Shown: positions 50,401 through 62,336 of the stretch, one piece after another | Position numbering within the stretch: the first letter of the stretch is position 1 | Layout of the letters: each line of letters opens with the position of its first letter | DNA from: Patagioenas fasciata | Taxonomy: Eukaryota > Chordata > Aves > Columbiformes > Columbidae | NCBI RefSeq assembly: GCF_037038585.1 | Contig: NC_092522.1 | Span: 52,453,661-52,517,660, forward strand | Direction: 5' to 3' | DNA: 64,000 nucleotides | Made by a program: the position numbers and the translations under genes | Notes under the pieces: generated by a model | The model's input: only the letters and a program-made list of their open reading frames with translations | What the model was told of the DNA's origin: nothing | The model's database searches: none

Positions 50401-52959
50401 TCAAGATGTGCAGGAGTGTATTCACAGTTCAGGGAGACATCCCAAAATAACGGCTTTGAGTGGGGAGAGGGCTTCTGGAAGAACTAGGCTTTAATGATAC
50501 AAATGTCTACAATATCTGGAACACTGTGTTACAAGTCACCTCATAAAGACATACAAAGAAAAAATTGCAAACTGCTCAGGAAAATAGTATAGTACTGCAT
50601 GAAAGATAATTGATTCCCTCATTGTGCTGTTCTTTAAGTATTGGTGACATATTACGGGGTCAAATAATTCTAAACTAAGTCAGACGTGAGGAAAAAGTAA
50701 GAAAAAGTAAACTTAAAATGTATGACATCTCTTGGTCTTACGACTTTCGCATTTGGTCATTTGCTCTGTCTGTGAAGTGTGAATTGTACAGAGGTGGGTT
50801 CATCCTAACCAATGGTATTTCTGTCTCCTCTGAACTTTTAATTTTATATCCCTTTAAAACATGCTGCATTCAGACCAACTAGTCACTGAAAGCTACCATG
50901 AATGGTCCTTTGTGAACGTGATTGACAGGCTTGGCTGGTAATACTTTTAAAAATATAGCAAAAAGTAAAGTGTTTGCAAACTGAGCTATATTTATTGAAG
51001 GTCTTTTGCCTGATGATTTCAGTTGTTGACTCATGTGAAGCAAACACCCAGTCCAAATCCATAAGCCTACAAACACTTAAAGCCCATCTCTGAGTACAAC
51101 TGTGTTTAGTATGGCCTTAATGCCAAGTTGCAAAGTCTGCTTCTGGAATCCCACAGCAAGGGATCACCGAGCACGATGTAAGGGTTTCTATTTACCTTTG
51201 CAAGTTTTAGACCAGGAACCTTCTTTTCCTCTAATAAAAAGACTTTGGACTTGATATACTGAATACCACTTCCTAAGTTTGGTGACATAAGTCCACCAAA
51301 AGAAAACAGTTCATGTAATCCTATCCCAAAGAAGTTACCAAAGTCACTGAAAGTGGGTAGCACTTAAATGAGTAACAGCATAGAAATTAGTTAATTTCAG
51401 AGTATTAATGATGAACTAATAGCCGACTCTATTAGTATATCATATTAGACTATTTTCCTAGAGGCCTGAGTCATTGCTGGTACGGAACATGGAAACTGGT
51501 GCTTCCTTCCCTTTTTGTCTCCCTCCTTCTCTCCTCTTGCATGTGTCAAAGAGTTTAACTATGGAGAAGGTAGCTCCTTGAGATGGTCCATATCTTGTTT
51601 CTTGTAATGGGAAGGAATTTTTTAAAAGTACTTTGGAGTAACTAGATGGAAAGCTTTCCTTTGGCAACGGCTAATAGAGAGGATGGAATAAAATCCTGAT
51701 GGCAGTTAGAGTTTGGCTTGGTACAACCTCAGAGATTATTGTTTATGGAATTATCCTGTACACCCCATATCCTCTCCCCAGGAGATGATCTATTCTGTGT
51801 TTTTATCCCTGATTTCCATGATACTGTCATAAAAACACAATCTGTCAGCATGGTAATAATTTAGTGGAAACTCTTGTGTAAAAGCAGATCTTGATGGGAA
51901 CTTCTTAGAACGCAGATGTGTTATAATGCATTTTATACAGTATTTTATACTGTGATAGATGTATTGTGACTTATCTGTGCTGGATAGGTGAAAAAAATAC
52001 ATTTAGAAATGTAGTAGTACTTAAGATAAAATGAAATACAACATAGCATAGGATTACCCCTAAGGCTTGTCTAAATTTTTAAGGTATCTCTCTGAAAGAA
52101 AGGGATGTGCTACTAAGTCCTGGAAAACTCCACAAATCATTCACAAAAATAACCATCTTGCTAAATCACACTGTGTAAGAAAGCAAGCATCTTGTGCTGA
52201 CGATTTGAAAATCTCCTCCTTTACTTTGCAGTTAAATCTGACCAAAGCCTTGTGTGGGAGATGATGGTAACAGATATATCAAAGGCCAACACAAATGCCA
52301 CATTGAACATCCATGCCAGCAAGAAAGTCTTTATGCCTCCCCTCCACGCATGGCGCTCCTGTTTCCTGTCTTTCCCTTCTTACCAAGCTAAACTTTGAAA
52401 AGAGAAAAAAACCAGCACCTTGTGAGTGCTTGCAGCAGACAGTGAACCTGATTTGGGCTCGCAGTGGTATCACTTACATCACCAGTATCTAAAATTGTTC
52501 CAGCAAAGAACTGGCTTAATGGTTTGGGCAAGTAGCCACTTGCTACATGTAATCATTTGGAGGCCGAACAAGCCATGCCCCAGACCTGGCAGGATGCAGA
52601 CGGAAAAATCTGGACACTAAGCACCGGACTGGAGATAAAGAAAGAGGGCAGAAAGCAACATTCACATGGTAGACCTCAGGAAATGGACCCAGCCTCACAA
52701 GCTGGTTTGAGGTGGCCTTCTCAGCCACACAGCACCCCAAACCTCTGTATGGCTCAACAACAGACTTAAGGCACCCTTGGGTTCCAGGCTGCTGCATCCA
52801 CCTGCAGCTTTGGGATGCCGTGGCCTGCAGAGTTCATGCCAGAGTGCCCTGCCGACTGAGGTCGGGTGAAGCTTGAAAAGGAACAAGCACTTGTTCAGAG
52901 AGCTCGTGTTTGCACCCACTGGGAAGAGCCCCTGGCCAGTGCAGCTGGCCGTGTCCCCC
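50401..52959. other. Intergenic sequence left of CpG island 2
   Basis: No coding exon or repeat recognised with confidence. Open frames near 52540-52800 on both strands have no recognised features. Confidence 0.5.
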
Positions 52960-53460
52960 CTGTCCCCTTCTCCGGCAAAGGCAAGGCGCAAAGCAGGGTT
53001 GCTCGGTTTTCTCCTCGCCCGGCTGCAGCCCAGCCCGGAGGCACCGCAGCGGCAGCGCGGACACGCGTGGGCCGGAGCAGCCGGGCGAGGCGCTGCCCTC
53101 CCCCGCGGCGGGACCGGGCGCGCTGCCCGCAACGGGAGCGCGGCGCGGTGCCGGCGTGCCCGCTGCCGCCCGGGAGCCGCGTGCCGCTGGCAGCCACGGC
53201 GGGGTTATTTAACACCCGGGCTGTCATTTCTAGGACAGCGGCTCACGGGAGGGGGTGGGGAAGGGCCCCCCTCCGCCGCGTCTGCAGGGCCCGCGGGGAT
53301 TGGCAGCCCCGAGGTGCGGCCACCTCCCGCCGCCCCCGCGCCCAGCAACCCCCGCCCCCGCTTGGCAGGACTCGGGAGCGCGGCAGCGGTCCCCATATGC
53401 GGTCAAAACCTTGGCAGGGGGAGTGTGACCCCACAGGGAAAGGAGCCGGCCGCTTCGCAT
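52960..53460. promoter_or_regulatory. CpG island 2, candidate promoter
   Basis: About 500 bp of very GC-rich, CpG-dense sequence with CG-containing runs on both strands. A C-rich block (about 53330-53362) could form a G-quadruplex on the minus strand. All frames are open for long distances (up to 224 codons), but the products are Arg/Ala/Pro/Gly-rich and unlike any protein I recognise. It lies about 2.1 kb upstream of the MSKKRK exon and may be an upstream or alternative promoter of that gene. Confidence 0.7.
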
Positions 53461-54595
53461 CGGCTTTTTTTTTTTTTTCCCTCTTTTCTTTGTAAGCACC
53501 TTTCAGTGCTGGAAAAAAAAATATCGTTGCAGCCTGTACAGCGGTAAATTGTTACTTAAGAAGATCTAGCCATACACCAGAAACACTTCAGCATGTACCC
53601 GAGCCTAAATATATTTGGAAAGATGGGGGGAGGGCACTTTTACCCGGCTTTCATCAATGCCTGCTTGATGACAGAAATAATTAAGAAAAAAAAAAAACCT
53701 CCCCTCCCCCCGCCTGAGCAATCATAATACGTTGAAATTTCCCAAAGTCTAGTCAGCTGCAAAAAATAAATGTTTCTGGAGCTAGAGGATCATGTTGCAG
53801 AAGCGTGTGACTACAAGACCTAGATTCCTTTCCTGCTCCCCCGTCTCTTTCCTTAGGTGTTTTTTAGCATTATTATTTGTTTTGGGAGGGGAAAAATCAT
53901 CTTCGCTTCAGTCTCTTGCTAGAGGTCCAGACTGCTTACGTCTGAGCGCCCCTTATCATTTCAGTGAATGGCAATTGCAGCCTTGGTGCTGTTATAGCAA
54001 TGAAGCTACAGACGTCATTGCCTCCTGTTGGACGTGAGATGTGTCCAAGCATCAGCTCCTTTCGCTTAAGAAAAACTCTTTAACTTCCACGCAGCCGGCA
54101 GGCAGGCTTTTCTAAGATCCTGTGGACCAAACATTGCATTGATAGAGTTATATCTTTTTATTTATACATACATACACACATACACAGGTGTATGTGTATG
54201 TGTGTTTGTACGTACGTATATAGAGAGACAGAAATAGCTAAATTAAAGCTGCAGCTATACTGCAAGCTCCTCTAAAAATTCCTATTCGTCAGAGTAGCTC
54301 TCTGCATCGTTTTGTTAAATACAGCCCGGCGGGAAAGCCATCATCAATCAATTTCGGGTAACAAGGAAGACTTGTTGAGCACCCTGTTCTCCAGACCCCG
54401 GGAAGATGCTGGGCTGCTGGAGCGTGGAAGAGCCAGGATTGTGCCCTGAACTTCACCCACTTGGCAGCCGCTATTCCTAAACCATTTCCCCTCTCCTCCC
54501 CTGCCTCTTTGCCTCCCGGACTGAGAATCTGCTCTTTAAAGTTGATCTGAAGGGGAAAGCAGAGACGAGCTTGTGCATAGTTTGGAGGGTAAGTT
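53461..54595 (+). other. Sequence between CpG islands 2 and 3
   Basis: Non-coding in appearance. It includes poly-T and poly-A tracts, a palindrome within a (CA)/(TG) tract at 54164-54220, and a strong splice-donor match (GGAGG|GTAAGT) after 54588 that could end a non-coding 5' exon. No protein recognised. Confidence 0.45.
54164..54220. repeat. (CA)n-(TG)n palindromic microsatellite
   Basis: A CA/TA-rich arm switches to TG/TA at an AG centre (54186-54187). Arms of 10 bp (54176-54185 and 54188-54197) are exact reverse complements, and partial pairing continues outward. It is followed by GTACGTACGTA. Confidence 0.9.
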
Positions 54596-55025
54596 GTGTC
54601 CTCATCCCCTCCTCCCGCCCTCCCTCCCGCGAATAAATACCCGCTAGCGAGCCTTGAGATGCGCCAGGAAAGGGGGCAGGTGACGGGGTGGGATGGGACT
54701 CCCCGGGGTAGCGGCACATCTTGCACCCAGGACCGAAAGGGTTACAGAGCGAGCGAGAAAGACCGACCGATTGCGGGGGTACTGACTTCACGGCGGAGTT
54801 TGCGAGGTGCGAGTTATCCGTGAATATTCCCAGCCGGCTCCCGAGCCCCGCAGCACCGCTCAGCCGCCGCCGCTCCCGCAGGTGCCGGGCGGGGTGGCCG
54901 CAACCCCCGCCGAGCCGCCCCCTCGGGCCGTATCGCTCCCGTGCCCGCCGCCCCCGGCCCCCCACCCGGCCGCGGCAGCCTCTGGGGAGCCGAGGATCCC
55001 CTGCTCCCAGAGCACATGACCCCTG
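54596..55025 (+). promoter_or_regulatory. CpG island 3, probable promoter of downstream gene
   Basis: CpG-dense sequence with GC boxes, ending about 570 bp before the MSKKRK start codon. In vertebrates such an island beside a first coding exon is the usual promoter arrangement. No TATA box is evident. Open frames inside are Pro/Arg/Ala-rich and have no resemblance to known proteins. Confidence 0.7.
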
Positions 55026-55597
55026 CAGGGAATTTAGCCTCCCTGCACCTGCAGGCTCTTGTCATCCCTCCTCCTCTGCTCCTGCTTTTCTTTTTCATCC
55101 GCTCATTCCCCCCGCTCTTCCTTCCCCTCCCTCCCCCCAATCCATTCAGCTTTTTCTTTTTTTTTTTCCTTTTTTTTAACCAGAAGGAATCTTAGCAGGG
55201 GAAAATAATACCAATCAGCACCCTCCTTTCCGCCCCCCCCCCCAATAAAAATAATAATAAAAAAGCACCACCTGCTAACATTGTAAAAACAACAGAGGGC
55301 TATCACCTCTCTCTTTAATTTTCACTCACATACTCAGATGAATGAGCAAGGAAGAGGGAGACCTCAGCAGCCCCTTTAGATGTGGGGCTGAATTGATGGG
55401 ATTGTGATTTGTAGGATTTCTCCACTTAGTCCCTGCCTCCTACTTGCTCTCCAGCCACTCCAAAGTCTCTTCCCCTCTCTTTAAGCAGCGATTTCTTTCA
55501 ATCTCTCTCTCTCCCTCACACTCTCCCTCTCTCTCCACATACACTCATCTCCCCGGAGAGAGAGAGAGGAGAAACTCAACTCCCAAACACCGACCAG
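55026..55597 (+). other. PDE10A: Probable 5' UTR / core promoter of PDE10A-like exon
   Basis: Pyrimidine-rich leader with CT and T tracts, then a CT-rich block (55497-55536) and a GA-rich block (55555-55569) that are mutually complementary. The transcription start cannot be fixed from sequence. The A/T-rich piece around 55230-55270 contains C12 followed by (AATA)n. Confidence 0.45.
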
Positions 55598-55688
55598 ATG
55601 TCGAAGAAACGCAAAGCCCTGGAGGGTGGTGGAGCCCGGCTCCCCCCTGAGGACCCCAGAGCCTGTTTTGGGGCCGGCGAGGAGCAAG
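55598..55688 (+). CDS. PDE10A: First coding exon, probably PDE10A long isoform
   Basis: The ATG opens a 30-codon frame beginning MSKKRKALEGGG and ending GAGEEQ, with one base (G) left before the donor AAG|GTAGGG (phase 1). The basic KKRK motif could be a nuclear-localisation-type patch. PDE10A hydrolyses cAMP and cGMP and has two GAF domains and a C-terminal phosphodiesterase domain, none of which would be in this exon. The assignment rests on three points: the position and orientation downstream of TBXT, where PDE10A sits in other amniotes; the CpG-island promoter just upstream; and an N-terminus I associate with long PDE10A isoforms. It cannot be confirmed without the next exon. Alternatively it is a first exon of an unrelated or non-coding transcript. 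Confidence 0.5.
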
Positions 55689-58600
55689 GTAGGGCGGTGG
55701 AGGCCTGCAGGTGGCCTGGTGGTTGGCAGCTGGGAGCCCACCACAGGGGTGGGTCAGCATGGCTGGCCTCCCACAGCCCACCGACACTGGGGTGACTTTG
55801 GCATTTAGGCCAGGCTGCTCTCACCACCAGGCTGGAAACTGCAGGGCCGTTCCCACCGTACAGGCACTGAACTTCTGAGAGGGGAAGGGTTAAGGGGGCA
55901 AGGGGAAGAGGAGAGGGAAGGGGGTGTGGGAGGGTGGCTGAGGGGGGCTGTGAGGCTGCTGAGCAATCCAGGCTCACCTCCTCAGTGCAGTTTGTCACTG
56001 GCATGGGCATAGCCACACTGCCTTATTGATTTGTAGCTTGTGTAAATCTCTGTTTGCAGGGTGCTCCTAGCTTGGGCAGCAAAGGAGCTATAGGCACCTA
56101 ATACATATGTTGTGGTTTTGTGTGTGACCAGTTTCCTTCAGCAAGCCCCTGTCCCTGGTGCGATTTCGGTTGCGTCATGTTGAGGCTTCCAACACTGCAC
56201 TTGCAGCGCACTTTGCATCCAGCTAAAGTTGGTTTTTCCCCAGCCTTGGTGCTTTGCTGTAATTTTCAAGCTCCAAGTATTTGTGGTGAAAGCTGCTCTG
56301 TACTTTTTGACAAGATAATATCAATGTAGCAGCTGAGTGGTGTAAAATCAGCAATGCACACAAGTGTGAGGGAGTTCTGCAGCCGAATTTCTTCTTGTTG
56401 TTCAGCCAGCCCAGTGGGTTCCCTTCTTTTGTGTTTATTTTAACTAAGTGGGCCCAGATGAACCAAGCTGAGCTACAGGGCTCTGGGTTTGTGGCTGTGA
56501 TGCAGAGAGGAGAGGAAAACAGCGTTTGGATTCAGAGCAGTGTTACAGGCTCTTGCAAATGGATGTGGAGGCTACGGTGGGAGATGGTGGGTGTGTGGTG
56601 GGTTCAGATGACGATATGAATATGTCTCTGTGAGTGCTAGAATTGAGAAATGTGGTGCTTTTGCCTGGGCAGGTGTACACAGAGCAGAGAGGAATGGAAT
56701 GGCTGTGTTCTCCAACATGGAGTCTGTGGACCTTTTTGTAGAGGATGTGAAGGATCACAATGTCACAAGTCACCCAGATCATGAAATTCACCTACCACCA
56801 CGGATGTTTTTGCTTTTTGCAGGGAAGTGTCCCCAGCACAGTGGCTAGTGTGCTCTGCTGGTTTCATTAGTCAGGAGCACTCATCGTGATTCACTATCTC
56901 AAAAGATTTGGTTTAGGGTTTATGTGGTTGTTGGTTTTAAATTGTTTGATTCTCCCACAAGAAAATAAGATTCATATTCATATTTTATTATAATTTCTCT
57001 GCTTAAGACCAATCTTGACATGGGAGGGACATTTTTCAGACCCTGTGAATGACTTTATTTGCATGACAGTATTCAATGTTTTTGCAGTGTGGAATTTTGC
57101 TATTACTAACCTGGAAAATCTTATCTCTTTGTCAGCAATGGAGGAGGATAAACACAGAAAGGGCATTCAGCACAGACCTGAAAGTTGGCTATAGATTACA
57201 TGTAGTTTTAATTTAAATGTATGCCAATAGTGGGTGTAGGAGCACCTTACACATTATTGTGATGCAGTGGTGTGTGCCCGTTTTTGTGGTTTTTGTTATT
57301 TCCTTTTTTTAAATTTTATTTTGACTCCACAATAGTATTTCCTATAACACTTCTGGTTATGTAACAAGGAACAGAAAACAAAATATAACTTTAAAACAGA
57401 ATTGTTTTTTTATTTCTGTGTGTACAAAACAAATTAAATGGAAAGTGAAAAAAAAAACAGAATAAAGCACTGATGTGTATTTAAATAGAGTAACTACAGT
57501 ATAATTTTCCTGGTAAGGGGACACAAGGTATTTTGTAAATCCAACTGATTGAAAACCTATGCTTGTACCTAGGTGATCCAGGCTTGTGTCATCTGTGACA
57601 CAGTAGATGATGAAATTGAATTTAAAATGCAGTTTTACTTCTGAGCTCAAATTTATTTTTGTGAACTTCTATTCTGTTTATTTTCTCCCTCTTATTTTAC
57701 AGGAAGGAATGTTGCTTGTTAATTACATTGTCTGTGACTACGTAACTGTAGAAACCATTAAGAGTGTGCAATGTATCACAATGTTGTAGGGAGTGTATTT
57801 TTGTGTGAGATGGCGGATATGAAGCTTTCTTAAGGCATGAGGTGTGCAGGTAATTTTGGGGGGGTTAATCTGAAGTATTTTACTATGTAGCACTGTGCTC
57901 TTACAGCAGGTTTACCACCTCTGTGGAGAAGGCATACTTGCTAGTTTGGAGGGAGAGTGTGTAATACTTGCCCAGAAGTATGGAAAAGCCATGTAACTCC
58001 TGGGTTACAGTGCTAAAATGTGCGTGCACTGGGAGTGGGGAGGCGGGGAAGGGGAAATGGGCATTAGTAAACGAAGGGAAGAAAAATAGAGAGCTCAGAT
58101 TTCTGGAGGCTGCCAAATCCTGTGTTTCTGCAGAAGTTGAATGCAGAAGCCCTGCTGTCCTCAGCTAACGAGGTGACTTGTTTTGCCGACAAGACGAGAG
58201 CTGAGATCTGGGTCTACCATCTTACATCTCTGTGTCACCTAGTCAGCCGAGGGCATGCGTTGCCAACAGATGACTCTTAGACCCTCTTGAGGGTCTGCAT
58301 TTCTGTTTTTAAGTCTTCAGAGAGTGCAGACTAATCCTTAGCTGCTCCAAACTGTGTTGGATATTTGGCCAACTGAAGTGTGTGCTTGCAGAGTTTCATT
58401 CAGCTCTTGTTTATCCTCACTTGGCAAAGCTGTGGGTGGACAGACACTATGTAGGCCACGATACAGATTTTTCAAACTTCGCTGGTGTGTTTTTGTTTTT
58501 TCTTCCCTTCAAAGTATTTTATGAAGGACTCTGTAATCTATACTGGAACCTTGTATTTTATTATGCGGTCTGATGCTTTATGTTTCAAGCCTTACTGGTG

Positions 58601-59789
58601 TGGAGAGGAGATAAACGATGAGAGTGCTCAGCATCTCCCACCTTCTCAACAGTGAGAGCCTGAACCTGTCTGTCTAACTCAAGACATTTCACTACTTCAC
58701 CTTATTAAGAGATGAGCTCCTTAAGTTTCTTCCCATAATCTGTGGAGACACAGTGGCGTTTCCGGGGAGAATTCAGATTTTTCCATGGGCTGAATTGCCT
58801 CTTGGAGGTGGCCCTTACTTTCCATTGACTTTGTGTGGAGTCTAGGGGTAACTACTCTGGTTTAGTTCTACCAGTCTGACAGAAACTCCAGCAAAACTGA
58901 TAGAGTCTTACTGAAGAAACCAGATATGGTCTTTTGGTGTGATACCCAGCAGGGAGAAGGTGGGATTTGTCTGTTGAAATGCAGCTCTCTAGACTCCCTT
59001 TATGGTCAGGAAGCAGAACACATCTGGGGAGCAATTCGTCTCTTCCTGAAGTGAAAATCTACATTTAGTCAGCAGAATCAGATCTGAGAAGTGCTGTTTC
59101 TGCCAACTGAACATACAGGTAGTCCAAACATCCAGCATGGTTGTAGACAACTGTATTTCAGTGGATGACTCCAGCCTTTTGACCAGATCTTTCAGGCTTC
59201 AGTGCAAGTCAAATGACAAAAATATTTTTCAGCTGCATTTGAAGCAGAGGTCTTGCCTTCTGGGGATAAGCCTTTTGCTCAAAATTGCAGCACAAAAAAA
59301 ATTAAAGAAGGATCCTTTTTTCTGTGAATCGCTGTTTTCTGTGAATGTGTTGAAAGCTAGTGTGGAAGATGTAAAAATGGAGGGTGTTGGTTTAAAAAAC
59401 AAACAAAATGTGGACACTTCTTAGGACCAAATGCAACACGTCATTGTGCCTAAATCATTCAGTAATGCTACTCACAATTATCCAGCACTATTATGGAAAT
59501 TTTCTTGCAGGGATTTTTGAGCATGATAGATTCAGGGAAGGAAGAATCTCTACATTCTCATTGGCCTGCTCTTTCTCTGTTTGGATTGCATATGAAGATA
59601 AATAAATGCATTTCTTCTTCCACCTCCCCTGTGGTCCAGTTGTTCAGAGTGTTGAATGGTCTCCATTGTCACAAATATGAGTGATAGTTGAGAGTTTTCT
59701 GTGCTTTACAAAATTGGTCTCTAAAGAGAGAACTGTTGCAAAACTCTTTCAGAGGCAAAGTTGAACTCCTGTCTGCCGAAGCGTAACTT

Positions 59790-59890
59790 TTAAGATGTGA
59801 TTCTTCAAATTCAGTGGAACTGGCCACAGGCATAGAAGTTAATCATGTGCTTAAGGAAGTATTTGCAGGATTTTGAGGGTCTTTTAGTTA
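59790..59890 (+). repeat. Ancient sauropsid interspersed repeat
   Basis: 'TTCAGTGGAACTGGCCACAG', 'AGTTAATCATGTGCTTAAGG' and 'TATTTGCAGGATTTTGAGG' follow the order of an old repeat common in turtles, crocodilians and birds ('...CATGTGCTTAAGTGCTTTGCAGGAT...'). The family name is not certain. Confidence 0.4.
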
Positions 59891-61325
59891 TTATTAACCG
59901 AAACCCTCTTGAGGATCACTTTTATGCAAAAGATACTTCCCTAGTAATTACTAGGGGGAGCAGTTAATACTAAACTATTCGTTCTAACTAATACTAGATG
60001 ATTTGTGTGAGTGCTTAGCATTCACATTTGTCTTGAAATTCGGCATTAAGATGCTGATTATTATTAATTCTTAACTTGGGATCATCAGACACAGGAGAAC
60101 AAGTTCTCTCCTGTTATTCAAGGCTTACATTGATGTAATGGAAATCAGAATTGAACCCAACTTCTGCATTACAGTTTTCCCCCCATACTTGGTCTTCATC
60201 AATACAATTAAAGTTACAGTCTTTGCTCCCTTTGTTTTATCATGCAGGTGACTATTGGAATTCCTTTGAGCTCTGCATATTTCACTGATCCAGGCAGGAA
60301 AGCAAAGCAGTTCTTCCCTTGTGTGTGCGATTGGAGGCCTCACGTTCTCTCGTACTTAATTTTCTCCATCCTTTGTGTCCTGGCAGCTCTTTACTTTCCA
60401 CTTGGCTTCTGATCCCTGAAACAAGCCAGTCCTTTGTTGCTGGATCTCAGTCCAGAAGATCTGGCTACTGGGAGTTAAGGTGTTTAGCGACAGAGGCTCA
60501 TGTGTTTGTGAGGACATGGGAAAGAGAGGGGAATTATTGTACAGCTTGGGTTTTATGCCAATACTGTAACAGCACAGAAGAAAAGTGACCCTTTGACTCT
60601 GTTCAGAGGAAAAAGTTTGTGTCACCAAAAAAGAAAAAAAGAAATGCAGCAACAGCTTTTTAAGGGCTTTAATGGAAAAGCAAGCATGTTTTCCAAAGCT
60701 GATTAGCTCAATGGTTACTGATAATTTCCTGTGTTAGATTTCGATTTTTGATTGCTTTTTCCTGAGACAGTCAAGGATCAGCCTTCCAGATGCTGTGAAT
60801 GATAGATGGGGTCTAACTTTTGGTTTCAGAGGATCAAATACAACATGCTGAAAAGGAAAACAGTTTTACCAACCCTCTTCAATGTATGTGGAGCTGCAAA
60901 CTGAGAATGCTGGAAAGATGTAAAGCTAAGGAGAATTAAAAATGTTTGGGAAGAGACAGCAGGGACAAGGTATATATGCTGTTAAATAGCATTGTAAGCG
61001 CTCCCTGGGAAAAAAATACCTTCCTTGGGTGTTGTTGCTGACTTGCCTTCCCATCCACTGTCTCGTAAAGACTGTTGAGTAGTTTTCTGTTTCCGTTTGC
61101 TTCAGGAGGGTGCGTTAGTGTGTCGCTCAGTGTAAGTTTATGAGCCTTGATTGAAGTAAAATACAAAGGCTAATGCTTGAGTATTTTGCTGAGTCAATGT
61201 TTCCAGGTAGGAGAGGACTTTTCTGTCCAGCAGTGCAGTAGTGCCTAGTACTGCTTGGTCCTGAGCTGCTGTCAACAAGATGTGAGGTCACTATCTGCAC
61301 TCTAGGGTAAAATAGCTGTCCCAGC

Positions 61326-61333
61326 TGACGTCA
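61326..61333 (+). promoter_or_regulatory. Perfect CRE (TGACGTCA) in putative intron
   Basis: Second full palindromic cAMP response element of the window, about 5.6 kb inside the putative PDE10A first intron, in a locally GC-richer context (CCAGCTGACGTCATGAGG). Motif evidence only. Confidence 0.4.
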
Positions 61334-62315
61334 TGAGGCAGGGCCATAGGGAAAGGGGTGATATTTTAAGTATTTGACATAGTTACTTTGGTTGGAAAGT
61401 GTGACTTCAGGTGAATTACCGACTTGCCCTATAAATAAATTTATCCAAACATTTTAAAAATGGAGATGACTTTTTAATTATTTGTGGGTACTTAGATATT
61501 TCAGTTATGCTGGTCATGTAGTGTGTATGGTAATGCTATAAAACGGCCTAGTGAGTCAGGAATTGAAATTTCAGCGAAAAGCAGTAGAGAAGTCTGCTGG
61601 GTGACTTTTAAAAATGGGCTTTTCGTTGAATAACCAGCCTTTCCAGAAAAAGCGTCTCTTGAAGCTATGTGATAGTGGTTTGAGACTCTTCTTTGGGCTT
61701 CATGAAGTTGTAGGATAGTTATTATGATGATGGTGATGTAGCTCTGTTTCCATCTGGTTGTGAGTGCAGGATGTTTATTAGTCCATCCCCCTGGCTCAGC
61801 CTGCAGACAGTGATACTCCAGTGTACCAGAAAGTGTTAACTCAAGGTGGCAACTGCTGTTAAATGGAGTCAAGTTGTGCAACTGGCCGAGTCCACACTTT
61901 ATGTTTACTGTCTACCTAGAGATCAGTGGGGATACAGCAGCTCTGAATGACATCTTCAATGAAGACATCCTCCTGACTGTACAATGAGCCTGGGTAGCCT
62001 CCAGGAGGAGACTAGGAGTAGTTTTTGGAGAGCCAAGCCTTCATTTGGCCTCAGGCGTTCCCTGTGGAGACCCTGGCTGACAGAGAAGTAAGGCTCTTGG
62101 TTTAGTATGCCTTCTAAAACTTGCAGAAAAGGTTAAATAGGGAGGACAGTCATAAGGATGAGAGGGTTATAGAGGAAGCAAAATTGAAAATAGAAAAACT
62201 TTGCAGGTTTCTGTTAATTTCTGGTAGAATGAAACTCTGTGTGAATGTCTTGGATTTAACTAACAATATGTTGTATTGTTTCTGTTTGTTTTCCTTATCT
62301 ACTCTCCTCTTTCTG

Positions 62316-62336
62316 TAAATAAATAAATAAATAAAT
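62316..62336 (+). repeat. (TAAA)5 microsatellite
   Basis: Five tandem TAAA units. Simple repeat. Confidence 0.95.

Noticed and set aside
52866-53547. 209- and 224-codon + strand frames as coding exons
   Set aside because: Two different + frames and the minus strand are all open over the same CpG island, so openness reflects base composition rather than selection.
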